Positions 43,107 to 52,401 of a DNA stretch of 64,000 nucleotides are shown piece after piece. The translations under genes were made by a program, and so were the position numbers. The stretch is taken from contig CAVXDE010000025.1 of assembly GCA_963760435.1 (NCBI GenBank), positions 248,001-312,000 on the forward strand, written 5' to 3'. Position 1 is the stretch's first letter. Each line of letters begins with the position of its first letter. Under the pieces are notes generated by a model. That model made no database searches. It was not told where the DNA came from and saw only the letters and a program-made list of their open reading frames with translations. Source of the DNA: JAFAXD01 sp963760435 (GTDB lineage Bacteria > Pseudomonadota > Alphaproteobacteria > Rhizobiales > Xanthobacteraceae).

Positions 43107-43790
43107 ATGCAAACCATCGCCGCACGCTCCATCACGCAGGTTGTCATGCCCCATCTCTTGCGCCCCTTCGTGGCCGGATTGCTCGTCGTCCTCCCGGCTG
43201 TGCTCACGATCATTCTGCTTGGCTGGATCGCCAACCTGCTCTACGGCTTCCTGGGGCCCGGCAGCATTGTCGGACGCGGTCTGGTCGGGATCGGGCTCGG
43301 CTTTGTCTCCTCACAATGGGCCGCCTACCTGATTGGCATCGCGATCGCCCTGGCGGCGGTGTATTTTCTCGGCCTCATCGTCGAGACCCGTGTGCGGCAG
43401 CGCGTGGGCGGTCTCCTCGATATGCTGCTGCACCGTATTCCTTTGATCGGCAACGTTTATGATCTCAGCAAACGGTTTGTTGCGATTGTCGAACCGAAAG
43501 AGGGCGACACCCTCAAGAGCATGCAGCCGGTCTGGTGCTTCTTCGGTGGCGAAGGCAGCGCCGGCGTGTTGGCCCTGTGTCCTCATCCGGAGCCAATCTT
43601 GATCGGCAGCGAGCCATACATCGCAGTGCTGGTTCCGTCCGCTCCCGTGCCAGTCGGCGGCGCGCTGGTTTATGTGCCGTCCAAATGGGTGAAGCCGGCC
43701 GAAATCGGCGTTGATATGCTGACCAGCGTCTACGTTTCCATGGGGATGACGAGCCCGCCACCGCCGCAGGTACCGGCGACGGCGCCCTAG
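43107..43790 (+). CDS. DUF502 membrane protein
   Basis: 227 residues from ATG 43107; ATG 43146 is an alternative. Two N-terminal helices (LLRPFVAGLLVVLPAVLTII, AAYLIGIAIALAAVYFLGL) are followed by LLHRIPLIGNVYDLSKRFVA, the DUF502 signature. After that comes a soluble part with LVPSAPVPVGGALVYVPSKW. Members are inner-membrane proteins found beside many housekeeping genes, with unclear function. It follows cyoD by about 90 bp and may be read from the same transcript. Confidence 0.88.
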   Translation: MQTIAARSITQVVMPHLLRPFVAGLLVVLPAVLTIILLGWIANLLYGFLGPGSIVGRGLVGIGLGFVSSQWAAYLIGIAIALAAVYFLGLIVETRVRQRVGGLLDMLLHRIPLIGNVYDLSKRFVAIVEPKEGDTLKSMQPVWCFFGGEGSAGVLALCPHPEPILIGSEPYIAVLVPSAPVPVGGALVYVPSKWVKPAEIGVDMLTSVYVSMGMTSPPPPQVPATAP

Positions 43791-43803
43791 CGCCAAAATG
43801 CTA

Positions 43804-43833
43804 GCGGCCGACCTTCAGGCGAAGGCCGGCCGC
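43804..43833. terminator. Hairpin after the DUF502 gene
   Basis: GCGGCCG...CGGCCGC outer arms (7 bp) enclose CCTTC...GAAGG (5 bp) with one A/C mismatch and an AGGC loop, starting 14 nt after the DUF502 stop. No clear T-run follows. It is the likely end of the cyo/DUF502 transcription unit. Confidence 0.55.
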
Positions 43834-44191
43834 GGGTCCGGTCTGGGAGCGGGGGTGAGGGGCGAAACCGGACACGCGTCTAGATTATGAGTTCAACAGC
43901 GCTACGCTTTCGCGTTCTTGCTCTGAGTAGCGAATGGTTGCGCCGATTGCCTGTGCCATTCTGCTGAATTTGGGGCGACAGAATCGGGCTCGCCAATATT
44001 TAATCATACCGCGACCAAGTACGCGTTGCGTTTGTAACAGACGGACGCACGTTCTCTTGTGTCGCGCACGAGCCATCACATTTGCGCCATCGGAACCCAC
44101 CCCCCTACCTCGCAACGCTTGCGCCAGGGTGTGATCGTGGCATGTTAGGAGCACTTAAGCCTGTATCGGCAAGTGGTTTTGGAACGGGACA
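43834..44191. other. Gap before the LuxR-type regulator
   Basis: About 360 bp with lower GC than the genes around it (for example TATTTAATCATACCG near 44000). Short reading frames on both strands are unconvincing. No repeat, tRNA or clear FixK or RpoN site was recognised. It probably holds the promoter of the response-regulator gene. Confidence 0.5.
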
Positions 44192-44869
44192 ATGAGCGCG
44201 GCGAGGGCATCAAGCTTGCGAGCAGCACCCGATCGGTCGGCTCCGCCACAACCGACTGTACTTGTGGTGGATGACGACCCGTCCATGCAGCAAGCGCTCG
44301 CGCGGCTGTTCAGATCGGTCGATTTGAAAGTGGAGGTGTTCGGTTCCACGCGCGAGTTGTTGGCACAGCAACTGCCTGAATCTGCGGCATGTCTCGTGCT
44401 CGATGTGCGCCTTCCTGGCCTTTCCGGGCTCGATTTTCAGGCTGAGCTGGCGAAATCAGGCACACAGATCCCCATCATTTTCATGACCGGCCACGGCGAC
44501 GTGCCAATGTCCGTAAAAGCAATGAAAGCTGGTGCGACCGATTTCTTGATCAAGCCGTTTCGCGATCAGGATATGCTGGACGCGGTGTCGCACGCGATCG
44601 AGCATGACCGCAAACGCCGGGAAGCTGCTGCCGAAATCGTCGGCTTGCGGGCACAATTCGAGGCTCTGACGCCGCGAGAGCGCGAGATCATGGGGTTCGT
44701 GACAATCGGGCTTTTGAACAAGCAGATCGCCGCAGAGCTCGGTTTGAGCCTGGTGACCGTCAAGATTCACCGGGGACACCTGATGCGGAAAATGGGCGCG
44801 CGGTCCCTGGCCGAGCTTGTGCGCATGGCGGATCTGCTGGGGCTGTCTCGCAGCCGCGATAAACCCTGA
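44192..44869 (+). CDS. FixJ/NarL-type response regulator
   Basis: 225 residues from ATG 44192. The receiver domain (~22-135) has VLVVDDDPSMQQAL, the phospho-acceptor Asp in CLVLDVRLPGLSG, the Thr in PIIFMTGHGDVPMSV and Lys in FLIKPF. A LuxR helix-turn-helix fills residues 155-225 (LTPREREIMGFVTIGLLNKQ, SLVTVKIHRGHLMRKMGARS). This is the FixJ/TodT/NodW layout. The probable partner is the FixL-like kinase at 46792. Targets are unknown; nearby candidates are poxB and the cyo operon. Confidence 0.92.
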   Translation: MSAARASSLRAAPDRSAPPQPTVLVVDDDPSMQQALARLFRSVDLKVEVFGSTRELLAQQLPESAACLVLDVRLPGLSGLDFQAELAKSGTQIPIIFMTGHGDVPMSVKAMKAGATDFLIKPFRDQDMLDAVSHAIEHDRKRREAAAEIVGLRAQFEALTPREREIMGFVTIGLLNKQIAAELGLSLVTVKIHRGHLMRKMGARSLAELVRMADLLGLSRSRDKP

Positions 44870-44967
44870 CAAACCTTGGTATGATTTAAAAGAAGCCGGG
44901 AGACGGGCATGGTCCGCCCGTGGATCAGGCGCGAGACGGCTTGCGCCCTGGTGCCACGGCAAACTGG

Positions 44968-45366
44968 ATGCGGACCCGATCATTGCACAGCGTCCCTCTG
45001 ATCTCGATTGTCGATGACGACGCGTCCGCGCGAGTCGCCACCGGCCGTCTCGTGCGCGCGATCGGCTTTCGAGCGTTCGGGTTCGCGTCTGGCGAAGATT
45101 TTTTGTCCTCGCCGCAACTGCATGAAACGTCGTGCCTGGTTTCTGATGTTCAAATGCCGCGCATGGGTGGGCTCGAGTTGCAAACCCGCTTGCGTGCCGC
45201 AGGCTCGCGGATTCCAATCATCTTCATGACCGCATTTCCGCATGACGCAATTCGCGAACGCGCGTTTGCCGCGGGAGCTGTCTGTGTCTTGTCCAAGCCG
45301 CTCGACGCATCGACATTGAGCCAATATATCGAGCAGGCTCTGAGCAAAGGTGCCTCCGATAACTAA
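44968..45366 (+). CDS. Single-domain response regulator (receiver only)
   Basis: 132 residues if ATG 44968 is the start; GTG 44920 would add 16. The receiver motifs are LISIVDDDASARVAT, the acceptor Asp in CLVSDVQMPRMGG, the Thr in IPIIFMTAFPHDAI and Lys in VCVLSKPLDASTL. There is no output domain, so it may act as a phosphate sink or as a relay for the neighbouring FixL-like kinase. It lies about 100 bp after the LuxR-type regulator in the same direction. Confidence 0.88.
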   Translation: MRTRSLHSVPLISIVDDDASARVATGRLVRAIGFRAFGFASGEDFLSSPQLHETSCLVSDVQMPRMGGLELQTRLRAAGSRIPIIFMTAFPHDAIRERAFAAGAVCVLSKPLDASTLSQYIEQALSKGASDN

Positions 45367-45609
45367 TCACCGCGGTGAGTCTCCTTGGCGCATCCCGCAA
45401 CACGGGGACGCTGAAATGCAGCTGTCACGAACGGCCAACGCGCCGGTCGCCCCCAGGGCGTGACATTGCGACCCACGCAAACCAAGGTATGTGGCTGGCA
45501 TACCAAATGCCCCTGAGCGCAAACCTCGGTGCGATAGGAGCGCAGGCGGGAGCGGCTCTATCCTGCATTGCAGATGCAGAGCGTGCATTCTCACAATTGG
45601 TGGAAGATC

Positions 45610-46596
45610 ATGTTCACGGATTCGGCCACAACAACAGCAATCTCTCCCGCTTTCACTCCTGCAGCTCTTCAGCCTCGCAGTTGGCCTGCACCCGCCCCAG
45701 ATCGTAATCGAAGCGAGAAACGCGACAACACCGGGAAACACGCTTTCGTCGACATCTCGTCGGCGGAAGGCGTAAACCGTCGCCGCATCGCCGGACATGG
45801 CGTCACCGCGGAATTCGTCCAGTCAACCTCCAACAAACGCACGGAGTATCGTTTTCGTTCGTCATCGGTCCACCTGCTGGTGGTATTTGATGAGGCCAAG
45901 CGCGAAGCTGGCGAGAGCAGAATCGAAGGACTGCCGCCCTCGACCCAACGCAACCTCTCGCACAAGCTGATATTTGTGCCGGCCGGTCGCGCCTACTCCG
46001 AGTGGCATGCGGCGCGAAACCCGATCCGGCTCCTCTTCATCTATCTGGATTCGAACGAGCTCGGTCTCGAGACAGACACAGCACCGCATACACCACGACT
46101 GCTTTTCGAGGACAGCGGGCTCCGAGACTCGGCGCTGAGATTCAAGCGCGCCTTCGCATGCAACGACGCTGACGATCGCGCCTATTTCGACGCGCTTGGC
46201 ATCATTCTTCTGCATGAACTCAAACGACTCAATCACCGAGGCGCGGAACCAGTGCCGCACGTCAAGGGCGGCCTCGCGCTCTATCACCAGCGTATCGTCA
46301 CCACGTTCATCGAGGAGCATCTGTCCGAACCGATCGCGCTTGCAACGCTGGCCCAGCTGACGCAACTGAGCCCCTACCACTTCTGCCGCGCGTTCAAGCA
46401 ATCGTTCGGCGCACCGCCGCACCGGTATCACGCCACCCGCCGTATTGAGCGGGCCAAGGCGCTGCTGGCCAAACGATCGCTGTCGGTGACGGAGATCGGA
46501 CTCGAATTGGGGTTCTGTGAAACGAGCTCGTTCTGCTCGGCCTTTCGCAAGGCGACCGGAGAGTCGCCGACCGCGTACCGTCGTGGCCTATATTGA
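45610..46596 (+). CDS. AraC-family transcriptional regulator
   Basis: 328 residues from ATG 45610 (MFTDSATTTAISPAFTPAAL), with GGTGGAAG upstream. The N-terminal half is a cupin-like effector domain (HLLVVFDEAKREAGESRIEG, LIFVPAGRAYSEWHA). The C-terminal 100 residues form two helix-turn-helix units: FIEEHLSEPIALATLAQLTQ, LSPYHFCRAFKQSFGAPPHR and SVTEIGLELGFCETSSFCSA, ending FRKATGESPTAYRRG. The effector and targets are unknown. It sits between the response regulators and the sensor kinase; the 46597-46791 gap after it shows nothing notable. Confidence 0.92.
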   Translation: MFTDSATTTAISPAFTPAALQPRSWPAPAPDRNRSEKRDNTGKHAFVDISSAEGVNRRRIAGHGVTAEFVQSTSNKRTEYRFRSSSVHLLVVFDEAKREAGESRIEGLPPSTQRNLSHKLIFVPAGRAYSEWHAARNPIRLLFIYLDSNELGLETDTAPHTPRLLFEDSGLRDSALRFKRAFACNDADDRAYFDALGIILLHELKRLNHRGAEPVPHVKGGLALYHQRIVTTFIEEHLSEPIALATLAQLTQLSPYHFCRAFKQSFGAPPHRYHATRRIERAKALLAKRSLSVTEIGLELGFCETSSFCSAFRKATGESPTAYRRGLY

Positions 46597-46791
46597 TCCC
46601 GGGCCTCTTCATAGCGCAGCTGTGAATCGGCTCTTGCCAAATGAGGCTTGACGAGGTTTTGGGAATGGTCAGACGGTAGCAGCCCGTAAGCGTTAGGCGG
46701 ATCAGCAGGACATCTTGCATTCTGCGGCGCGTGGAACATAGCCGTATGAACTCGTCTATCTACTGGATGGTGGTCCAAGCCTCCGGCGGCC

Positions 46792-48330
46792 GTGAGGTAC
46801 GCCGTCGCGGTGCTCGCTGTCGGCGTTGCGCTGGGAGCAGGCCGGTGGATGGAGGCACATTTTGTTGGTGCTCCGGTCTCGTTGTTTTCCTGCGCAGTAC
46901 TGCTCAGCGGTTGGTTCGGCGGCTTTGGTCCCGGCTTTTTGGCTGCCGTATTGGCGGCTATTGGTTTCGAGTATGAATTTCTGATGCCGTTGCATTCGTT
47001 GACCATGGCTTCCAACGAACTTCCCCGGTTTGCTGTCTTTACAGCTTTCATTTTTCTCCTCGCGCTGCTCAGCGGCGCTCAGCACAAGGTCACCCAATCA
47101 CTGCGGCGTGCGCGTGACGAGCTCGACGGCGCCGTCCGGAAACTCACGCAGACCAATGCGGCGTTGCGAAGCGAAAATGCGGAGCGCGAGCGCGCGGAAA
47201 AGCAACGACGCGACAGCGAACAGCGCTTTCGCGACTTTGCCGAGACCGGATCGGACTGGCTGTGGGAGACCGGACCGGACCACAAGTTCACACGCATCTC
47301 CGACCACCTCAAAATTGCCGGCGTCGAGCCCGAGGCGCGCGTCGGACAAACTCGTTGGGACTTTGGTATCGACCAAGGGGCGGAACGAGAGAAATGGGTG
47401 GCTCATATTGCGGCGCACGAGTTGCGCGAGCCATTTCGTGATTTCGTCTACAGTCTGCGGCGGCCAGACGGCTCGACCATGTACGTCAAGACAAGCGGTC
47501 GGCCCGTCTTCGACGAACGGGGGCAGTTTCTTGGATACCGCGGCATAGGCAGCGACATCACCGCCGAGGTTCAAGGCCGTGAAGCGGAGCGCGCGCTGCG
47601 CCAAGCGCAGACCGAGCTTGCCCACGTGACGCGCGTAACGACGCTGGGCGAGCTGACGGCTTCGATCGTCCACGAAGTCAATCAGCCACTTGCGGCAATC
47701 GCAACCAATGGCGAGGCGGCCTTGCGGTTTCTGCAACGGGCCGATCCTGACTTGCGGGAGGTTCACGAGGCCCTCGTTGGCATGATCGGCGACAGTCGCC
47801 GCGCCAGCGACGTGATCCAACGCGTTCGCGCGCTCTGCCGCAAATCGGATCTTCAGCTCGTACCATTGGACGTGGGGGAGTTGATGGATGATTCCCTTCT
47901 GCTCGTGCAACGTGAAGTCCGCGACCACCGCGTGTCCTTGCACCAAGACCTGTCGTCTAACTTGCCGCTCGTGCTCGGCGATCGCGTTCAGCTGCAACAA
48001 GTCATCATAAATCTGGTGCTGAACGCGATGGAGGCCATGTCATCCGTCACCGATCGTCCGCGCGATCTCACGATCCGCTCCCGCCAGGACGCGGACCAAG
48101 TATTGGTCGCTGTCCAAGACTCCGGCATCGGGATCGACCCCGACCGCATCGATCGCCTATTTGGCTCGTTCTATACGACCAAGCCCGGCGGGCTTGGCAT
48201 GGGGCTTTCGATCTGTCGTTCAATCATCGAGGCGCACGGCGGCAAGTTGTGGGCGTTTTCCAATGCGGGCCCCGGCGCGACCTTCCAGTTCACGCTGCAA
48301 TCAGTACCTGGATCAACAGAAAGGACCTGA
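46792..48330 (+). CDS. FixL-like membrane PAS sensor histidine kinase
   Basis: 512 residues from GTG 46792, the only usable start after an in-frame stop at 46747. Residues 1-100 contain DUF4118/KdpD-like helices (VAVLAVGVALGAGRWMEAHF, GFGPGFLAAVLAAIGFEYEF). A coiled-coil linker (~105-145) and one PAS domain (~145-265; RFRDFAETGSDWLWETGPDH) follow. The H-box is ASIVHEVNQPLAAIATNGEA, the N-box is QQVIINLVLNAMEAM and the G-boxes are DSGIGIDPDRID and GLGMGLSICRSI. This is the FixL/DctB-type kinase. Its stop is 1 nt before poxB, so kinase and enzyme are co-translated. Confidence 0.92.
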   Translation: MRYAVAVLAVGVALGAGRWMEAHFVGAPVSLFSCAVLLSGWFGGFGPGFLAAVLAAIGFEYEFLMPLHSLTMASNELPRFAVFTAFIFLLALLSGAQHKVTQSLRRARDELDGAVRKLTQTNAALRSENAERERAEKQRRDSEQRFRDFAETGSDWLWETGPDHKFTRISDHLKIAGVEPEARVGQTRWDFGIDQGAEREKWVAHIAAHELREPFRDFVYSLRRPDGSTMYVKTSGRPVFDERGQFLGYRGIGSDITAEVQGREAERALRQAQTELAHVTRVTTLGELTASIVHEVNQPLAAIATNGEAALRFLQRADPDLREVHEALVGMIGDSRRASDVIQRVRALCRKSDLQLVPLDVGELMDDSLLLVQREVRDHRVSLHQDLSSNLPLVLGDRVQLQQVIINLVLNAMEAMSSVTDRPRDLTIRSRQDADQVLVAVQDSGIGIDPDRIDRLFGSFYTTKPGGLGMGLSICRSIIEAHGGKLWAFSNAGPGATFQFTLQSVPGSTERT

Positions 48331-48331
48331 C

Positions 48332-50068
48332 ATGGCCCAAACCGTAGCGGATCAGTTTGCTGACATTCTTGCGATCGCGGGTGTCCGTCGGATCTATGGC
48401 ATCGTCGGCGACAGTCTCAATGGGCTGACCAACTCGCTGCGGCGCCAAGGCAAGATCGAATGGATCCATGTCCGGCACGAGGAGGCCGCCGCCTTTGCGG
48501 CCGCAGGCGAAGCTCACCTCACCGGCGAACTGGCCGTCTGTGCCGGCAGTTGCGGGCCCGGCAACCTCCATCTCATCAACGGATTGTTTGATGCGCAGCG
48601 CTCGCGCGTGCCGGTGCTCGCCATCGCGGCGCACATTCCGTCGGCGGAAATCGCCTCGGGTTACTTCCAGGAAACTCACCCCGAGCATCTGTTCCAGGAG
48701 TGCAGCCATTTCTGTGAGCTGATTTCCAACCCAGACCAGATGCCCCGAACGTTGGAAATGGCGATCCATGCCGCCGTGTCCAAACGGGGCGTCGCCGTGG
48801 TCGTCATCCCCGGTGATATCGCGCTGCAGCCCGCGATGGATGTGCCGCTGCCGAACCGCGCCGCGCTCGTGCCGGCGCAACCCACCCTGTCTCCGGCACA
48901 GACTGATCTCGACCGGCTGGCGGCGCTACTCAACAGCGGTGGTCGGGTGACGATGTTGTGCGGATCCGGTTGCCAGGGCGCGCATGACCAAATCCTGGCA
49001 TTGGCCGAACAGTTGCAGGCACCGATCGTGCATGCACTCAAGGGCAAGGAACATGTCGAGTGGGACAATCCCTATGACGTCGGCATGACCGGGTTGATCG
49101 GCTTCTCGTCAGGCTATTACGCCATGCTCGATTGCGACATCTTGCTGATGCTCGGGACCGATTTTCCCTACCGGCAATTCTATCCGCGAGGCGGCGGGGT
49201 GCGGATCGCCCAGATCGACTATCGCGGCGAGGTGATCGGCCGGCGGGCGCCGGTCGATGTCGGTGTTGTGGGGGACGTGCGCGCCACCATTGCGGCGCTG
49301 CTGCCGCGGCTGAAGACGAAGCGTGACAGCAAACACCTCGATCAGGCGCGCGAACATTATCGCAAAGCCCGCAAAGGCCTCGACGAACTCGCGGTTGGCC
49401 GCCGCGGCAGACCGCCGATCCACCCACAGCAGATTGCCAAGGCGATCAGTGATGCCGCATCCGAAGATGCAGTCTTTACCTGCGATGTCGGTCTGCCGAC
49501 AGTGTGGGCGGCTCGCTATCTCGCGATGAACGGCAAGCGGAGGCTGATCGGTTCGTTCTGGCACGGCTCCATGGCCAACGCCATGTCACAGGCGATCGGC
49601 GCCCAGGTGGCATTCCCTCAGCGGCAGGTGGTCTCGCTCTCCGGCGACGGCGGGTTCACCATGCTGATGGGCGATTTCCTGACCCTGGTTCAGCACGACC
49701 TCCCGGTCAAAGTGGTGGTGTTCAACAACGGCGCGCTTGGCTTCATCGAGATCGAGCAGAAATCATCCGGATTTCTCGACTTTGGCACCAGCTTCAAGAA
49801 TCCGAACTTCGCTGCCATGGCAGAAGCAGTCGGCGTGCGCGGCATCCGGCTCGAAGATCCAGGCGACGTCGAGAGCGGCATCGCCGAAGCCCTGGCGCAT
49901 AAAGGACCGGTGCTGGTCGATGCCGTGGTGAGCCGCATGGTGCTTCCAATTCCGCCCAGCATCACCGTCGAAATGGCCAAAGGTTTTACCCTCTACATGA
50001 TCAAAGCCGTCATGGGCGGCCGTGGCGACGACCTCGTCGATCTCGCGAAAACCAACATCTGGCAATAA
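48332..50068 (+). CDS. poxB: Pyruvate dehydrogenase (quinone), PoxB-type ThDP enzyme
   Basis: 578 residues from ATG 48332, with AAAGGA upstream inside the kinase gene; the reading from 48161 is rejected. The ThDP fold is clear: RIYGIVGDSLNGLTNSLRRQ, the catalytic Glu in HVRHEEAAAFAAAGEAHLTG and the ThDP-Mg motif GDGGFTMLMGDFLTLVQHDL with FNNGALGFIEIEQ. The C-terminal tail could lie on the membrane, as in E. coli PoxB. It oxidises pyruvate to acetate and CO2, passing electrons to ubiquinone, which the nearby Cyo oxidase can re-oxidise. Acetolactate-synthase-like relatives are an alternative but fit less well. Confidence 0.88.
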   Translation: MAQTVADQFADILAIAGVRRIYGIVGDSLNGLTNSLRRQGKIEWIHVRHEEAAAFAAAGEAHLTGELAVCAGSCGPGNLHLINGLFDAQRSRVPVLAIAAHIPSAEIASGYFQETHPEHLFQECSHFCELISNPDQMPRTLEMAIHAAVSKRGVAVVVIPGDIALQPAMDVPLPNRAALVPAQPTLSPAQTDLDRLAALLNSGGRVTMLCGSGCQGAHDQILALAEQLQAPIVHALKGKEHVEWDNPYDVGMTGLIGFSSGYYAMLDCDILLMLGTDFPYRQFYPRGGGVRIAQIDYRGEVIGRRAPVDVGVVGDVRATIAALLPRLKTKRDSKHLDQAREHYRKARKGLDELAVGRRGRPPIHPQQIAKAISDAASEDAVFTCDVGLPTVWAARYLAMNGKRRLIGSFWHGSMANAMSQAIGAQVAFPQRQVVSLSGDGGFTMLMGDFLTLVQHDLPVKVVVFNNGALGFIEIEQKSSGFLDFGTSFKNPNFAAMAEAVGVRGIRLEDPGDVESGIAEALAHKGPVLVDAVVSRMVLPIPPSITVEMAKGFTLYMIKAVMGGRGDDLVDLAKTNIWQ

Positions 50069-50084
50069 ACTGATTGGAGCTTGC

Positions 50085-50657
50085 ATGCGCCTTCCCTTGA
50101 TCCCTCCCGCCAAACTCACGCCCGAGCAACGGCCGCTCTACGACGATATGCGCCGCGGGATCGAACAGAATTTCAAGGGCTTCCAGGCAATCGCCCCGAC
50201 CGGGGAGTTGATCGGGCCGTGGAACCCATGGCTGCACTTTCCGAAATACGGCAAGCCCGTGTGGGAGCTGGTGAAGGCGCTCGCGACCGCGCCGAGCCTG
50301 CCCAAGCCGGTGCGCGAGGTGGCTATCCTGGTCACCGGCGCTCACTTCCGTTCGGCCTATGAAATCTATGCCCATGTGCTGGTCGCGGAAGCCCGCGGAC
50401 TGCCGGACGAGAAGATTGCGACCATTACGGCCGGCCAGCGGCCGAACGACCTCACCCGCGAGGAAGCTGTTGCCTACGACGTTGCCGCAACCCTGGTCGC
50501 CGGCGGCCTCCTGTCGGAGCTGACCTATCGACAGGCCGTGGGCCTCTTCGGTGAGCACGGCACGGCCGAGCTGATCAACCTGATCGGCCTCTATTGCGCG
50601 GTATCGATCACGCTCAACGGGTTCGATGTCCCGGTGCCGGACGAGGTGCGCGGCTAG
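50085..50657 (+). CDS. Carboxymuconolactone decarboxylase-like protein lacking the Cys pair
   Basis: 190 residues from ATG 50085, with GGAG upstream and 17 nt after poxB. The helical CMD core is visible in PVREVAILVTGAHFRSAYEI, YAHVLVAEARGLPDEKIATI and LTREEAVAYDVAATLVAGG. In AhpD-type relatives the middle would read ExxCxxCxxxH; here it is SAYEIYAHV, with no cysteines, so no thiol peroxidase chemistry is expected. It may act as a decarboxylase-like or binding protein. Tight spacing after poxB suggests one operon. Confidence 0.85.
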   Translation: MRLPLIPPAKLTPEQRPLYDDMRRGIEQNFKGFQAIAPTGELIGPWNPWLHFPKYGKPVWELVKALATAPSLPKPVREVAILVTGAHFRSAYEIYAHVLVAEARGLPDEKIATITAGQRPNDLTREEAVAYDVAATLVAGGLLSELTYRQAVGLFGEHGTAELINLIGLYCAVSITLNGFDVPVPDEVRG

Positions 50658-51000
50658 ATCAATCCGCACCCTGCCAAGCCGATGCGCTGGCCGGCCAGCG
50701 AATTGTTCACTATCGTTGTCGGATTCCCGACAGAGCGGCCCTCATCATCAAACTTGTATACCTGCCTCGCCACCGCGTGGCCCGCGCGCTCACGTTAGGA
50801 CGAATTCTCCCAACTGTGGATATGCGCAGTCTGCAAAGCGACGCTGGTGGTCGACGTGTCCACATTGCCTGATCAAGTGCTGCCGGATTGATTTCAGCGC
50901 GATTGCGCTGCCATGAATGCAACACGCGCTGTGGAGGTTGTCCGGCGATCAGACTAGGATCAATCGACGCTGAGCGGCTTGGGCCTGAAGGAGATGCCCG
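50658..51000. other. 343-bp gap before the DUF4344 gene
   Basis: No gene, repeat family or RNA was recognised. Short frames on both strands look like chance. The last 15 nt hold the ribosome site GAAGGAGATGCCCG of the next gene. Confidence 0.5.
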
Positions 51001-51924
51001 GTGAAAAGAATCGCAATCTCATCATTTGTTTTAGTCGCCGCCCTCACCGCTTCGCTGACCGGTTTTCAAATCCGGGCGCAGACCACGGACCAAGCCTGGT
51101 CAACATTTCTTGGGGGCGGCCAAGCGGACCTGCAGCCAAACCGCATCAAGATCGAGTACGCGGAGCCGGAGCACCCGCAAGTCGAGCCGTTCCGCGACAT
51201 GCTGATCCAGCGCCGCCCGCTGGAAAAGGTGCAGGAGATTTTCAGCCCCCTGCGCCTGCCGATGGACCTCACGGTGCGGACCAAGGAATGCGGCATTTCC
51301 AATGCCTGGTACCGAAGGCCTGACATTACGATCTGCTATGAGTACTTGCGCGATATTGTTGAAATGGCGCCGAAGGAAATGTCACCCGAAGGGATCAGCC
51401 CGATCGACGCCATTTTTGGACAGTTCCTGTTCACCGCAGCGCATGAAACAGGTCACGCCGTGTTTGACCTCCTCGACATCCCGCTGTTTGGTCGGCCCGA
51501 GGACGACGCCGATCAATTCGCCGCGCACGTGTTGATCCGGATCGGACAGCAGGATGCCCGGCGGCTGATCGAAGGCGCCGCCTATATGTACAATGAATAC
51601 ATCAAGAACCCGACGGTGACGGTGCGGGTAACGGCTTTCGCCGACGTGCACGGGGCGCCTGTGCAGCGTTTGTACAATCTGCTCTGTCTCGCCTACGGTG
51701 AAAATCCGGACGCATTCTCCGATGTCGTCGACAAGGGCTATTTGCCCAAGAGCCGCGCTCCGGCATGCAAGCAAGAATGGGGTGAGGTCGACTTCGCATT
51801 CCAGAAGCTGATTTATCCCTATATCGATCGCAAACTGCTCAATGACGTTCTGAGCAAGTCCTGGGCTCCGGATCGAAACACACCGCCACCGCGCATGACC
51901 GATGTTCCGCAGTCCGTGCGTTAA
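51001..51924 (+). CDS. DUF4344 secreted zinc metallopeptidase-like protein
   Basis: 307 residues from GTG 51001, with AAGGAG upstream. A signal sequence (AISSFVLVAALTASLTGFQI) is followed by a region containing CGISNAWYRRPDITICYEYL. The zinc site HETGH lies in FTAAHETGHAVFDLLDIPLF, with the downstream acidic EDDADQFAAHVL as a possible third ligand, the DUF4344 pattern. It is predicted periplasmic or lipid-free secreted. Substrates are unknown. It stands alone, with no close co-directional partner. Confidence 0.88.
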   Translation: MKRIAISSFVLVAALTASLTGFQIRAQTTDQAWSTFLGGGQADLQPNRIKIEYAEPEHPQVEPFRDMLIQRRPLEKVQEIFSPLRLPMDLTVRTKECGISNAWYRRPDITICYEYLRDIVEMAPKEMSPEGISPIDAIFGQFLFTAAHETGHAVFDLLDIPLFGRPEDDADQFAAHVLIRIGQQDARRLIEGAAYMYNEYIKNPTVTVRVTAFADVHGAPVQRLYNLLCLAYGENPDAFSDVVDKGYLPKSRAPACKQEWGEVDFAFQKLIYPYIDRKLLNDVLSKSWAPDRNTPPPRMTDVPQSVR

Positions 51925-52030
51925 GCCGCGCCGCAGATCGACGATCGGAAAGCCTGGCTCATGTAACAGTCCGGCGCCGTGGCTAGCGCCGGACCGGTAC
52001 CGCGATCGGCTTGTTTTTTGCGATGAGTCT

Positions 52031-52258
52031 CTACCTGCTTTGACATACCGTGATGGTCTTCATCGCGCCCTCGGCTTGCGATTGCGAGGTGTATACCGTT
52101 CCGTCGCCAACAACCGTCGTGGTTGTTGTCGTCGGCTTCTGTGACACCACCGAGCATCGCTTTGTGGATGCATCCTGCACGACGTAGTAGCTGTCGGCGA
52201 GTGCCGGACCAGCAAATGACACCAGCAGGGCCGCTCCGATCAGATATTTCGCACGCAT
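52031..52258 (-). CDS. Small secreted protein, 75 residues
   Basis: Starts at ATG 52258 with AGGAGGAGAA upstream. The signal peptide is KYLIGAALLVSFAGPALA. The mature part has a YYVVQDASTKRCSVVSQKP segment, a Thr run and a second Cys near the end (TITVCQSR), so one disulfide is possible. Similar short 'YYVVQD..TK.C.V' secreted proteins are frequent in Bradyrhizobium-like genomes by my recollection. No function is known. Confidence 0.82.
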   Translation of the reverse strand: MRAKYLIGAALLVSFAGPALADSYYVVQDASTKRCSVVSQKPTTTTTTVVGDGTVYTSQSQAEGAMKTITVCQSR

Positions 52259-52344
52259 TGCTGTTCTCCTCCTAGAACCATCATCCTAATTCGGACTGCG
52301 TTCTTAGGTTCCGTGCCCGACCTCTGATCAACATGATCCAACAA

Positions 52345-52370
52345 AAACCCCGGCGCCGAGGCCGGGGTTT
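52345..52370 (-). terminator. Strong intrinsic terminator of the PodJ-like gene
   Basis: AAACCCCGGC and GCCGGGGTTT pair over 10 bp around the loop GCCGAG. Read on the minus strand the stem is followed by TTTTTGTT. It lies 32 nt beyond the stop of the minus-strand Sel1 gene (52402). Confidence 0.9.
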
Positions 52371-52401
52371 ATCATTGCGAAAAGCTGCCGTTATCAATTG
52401 C

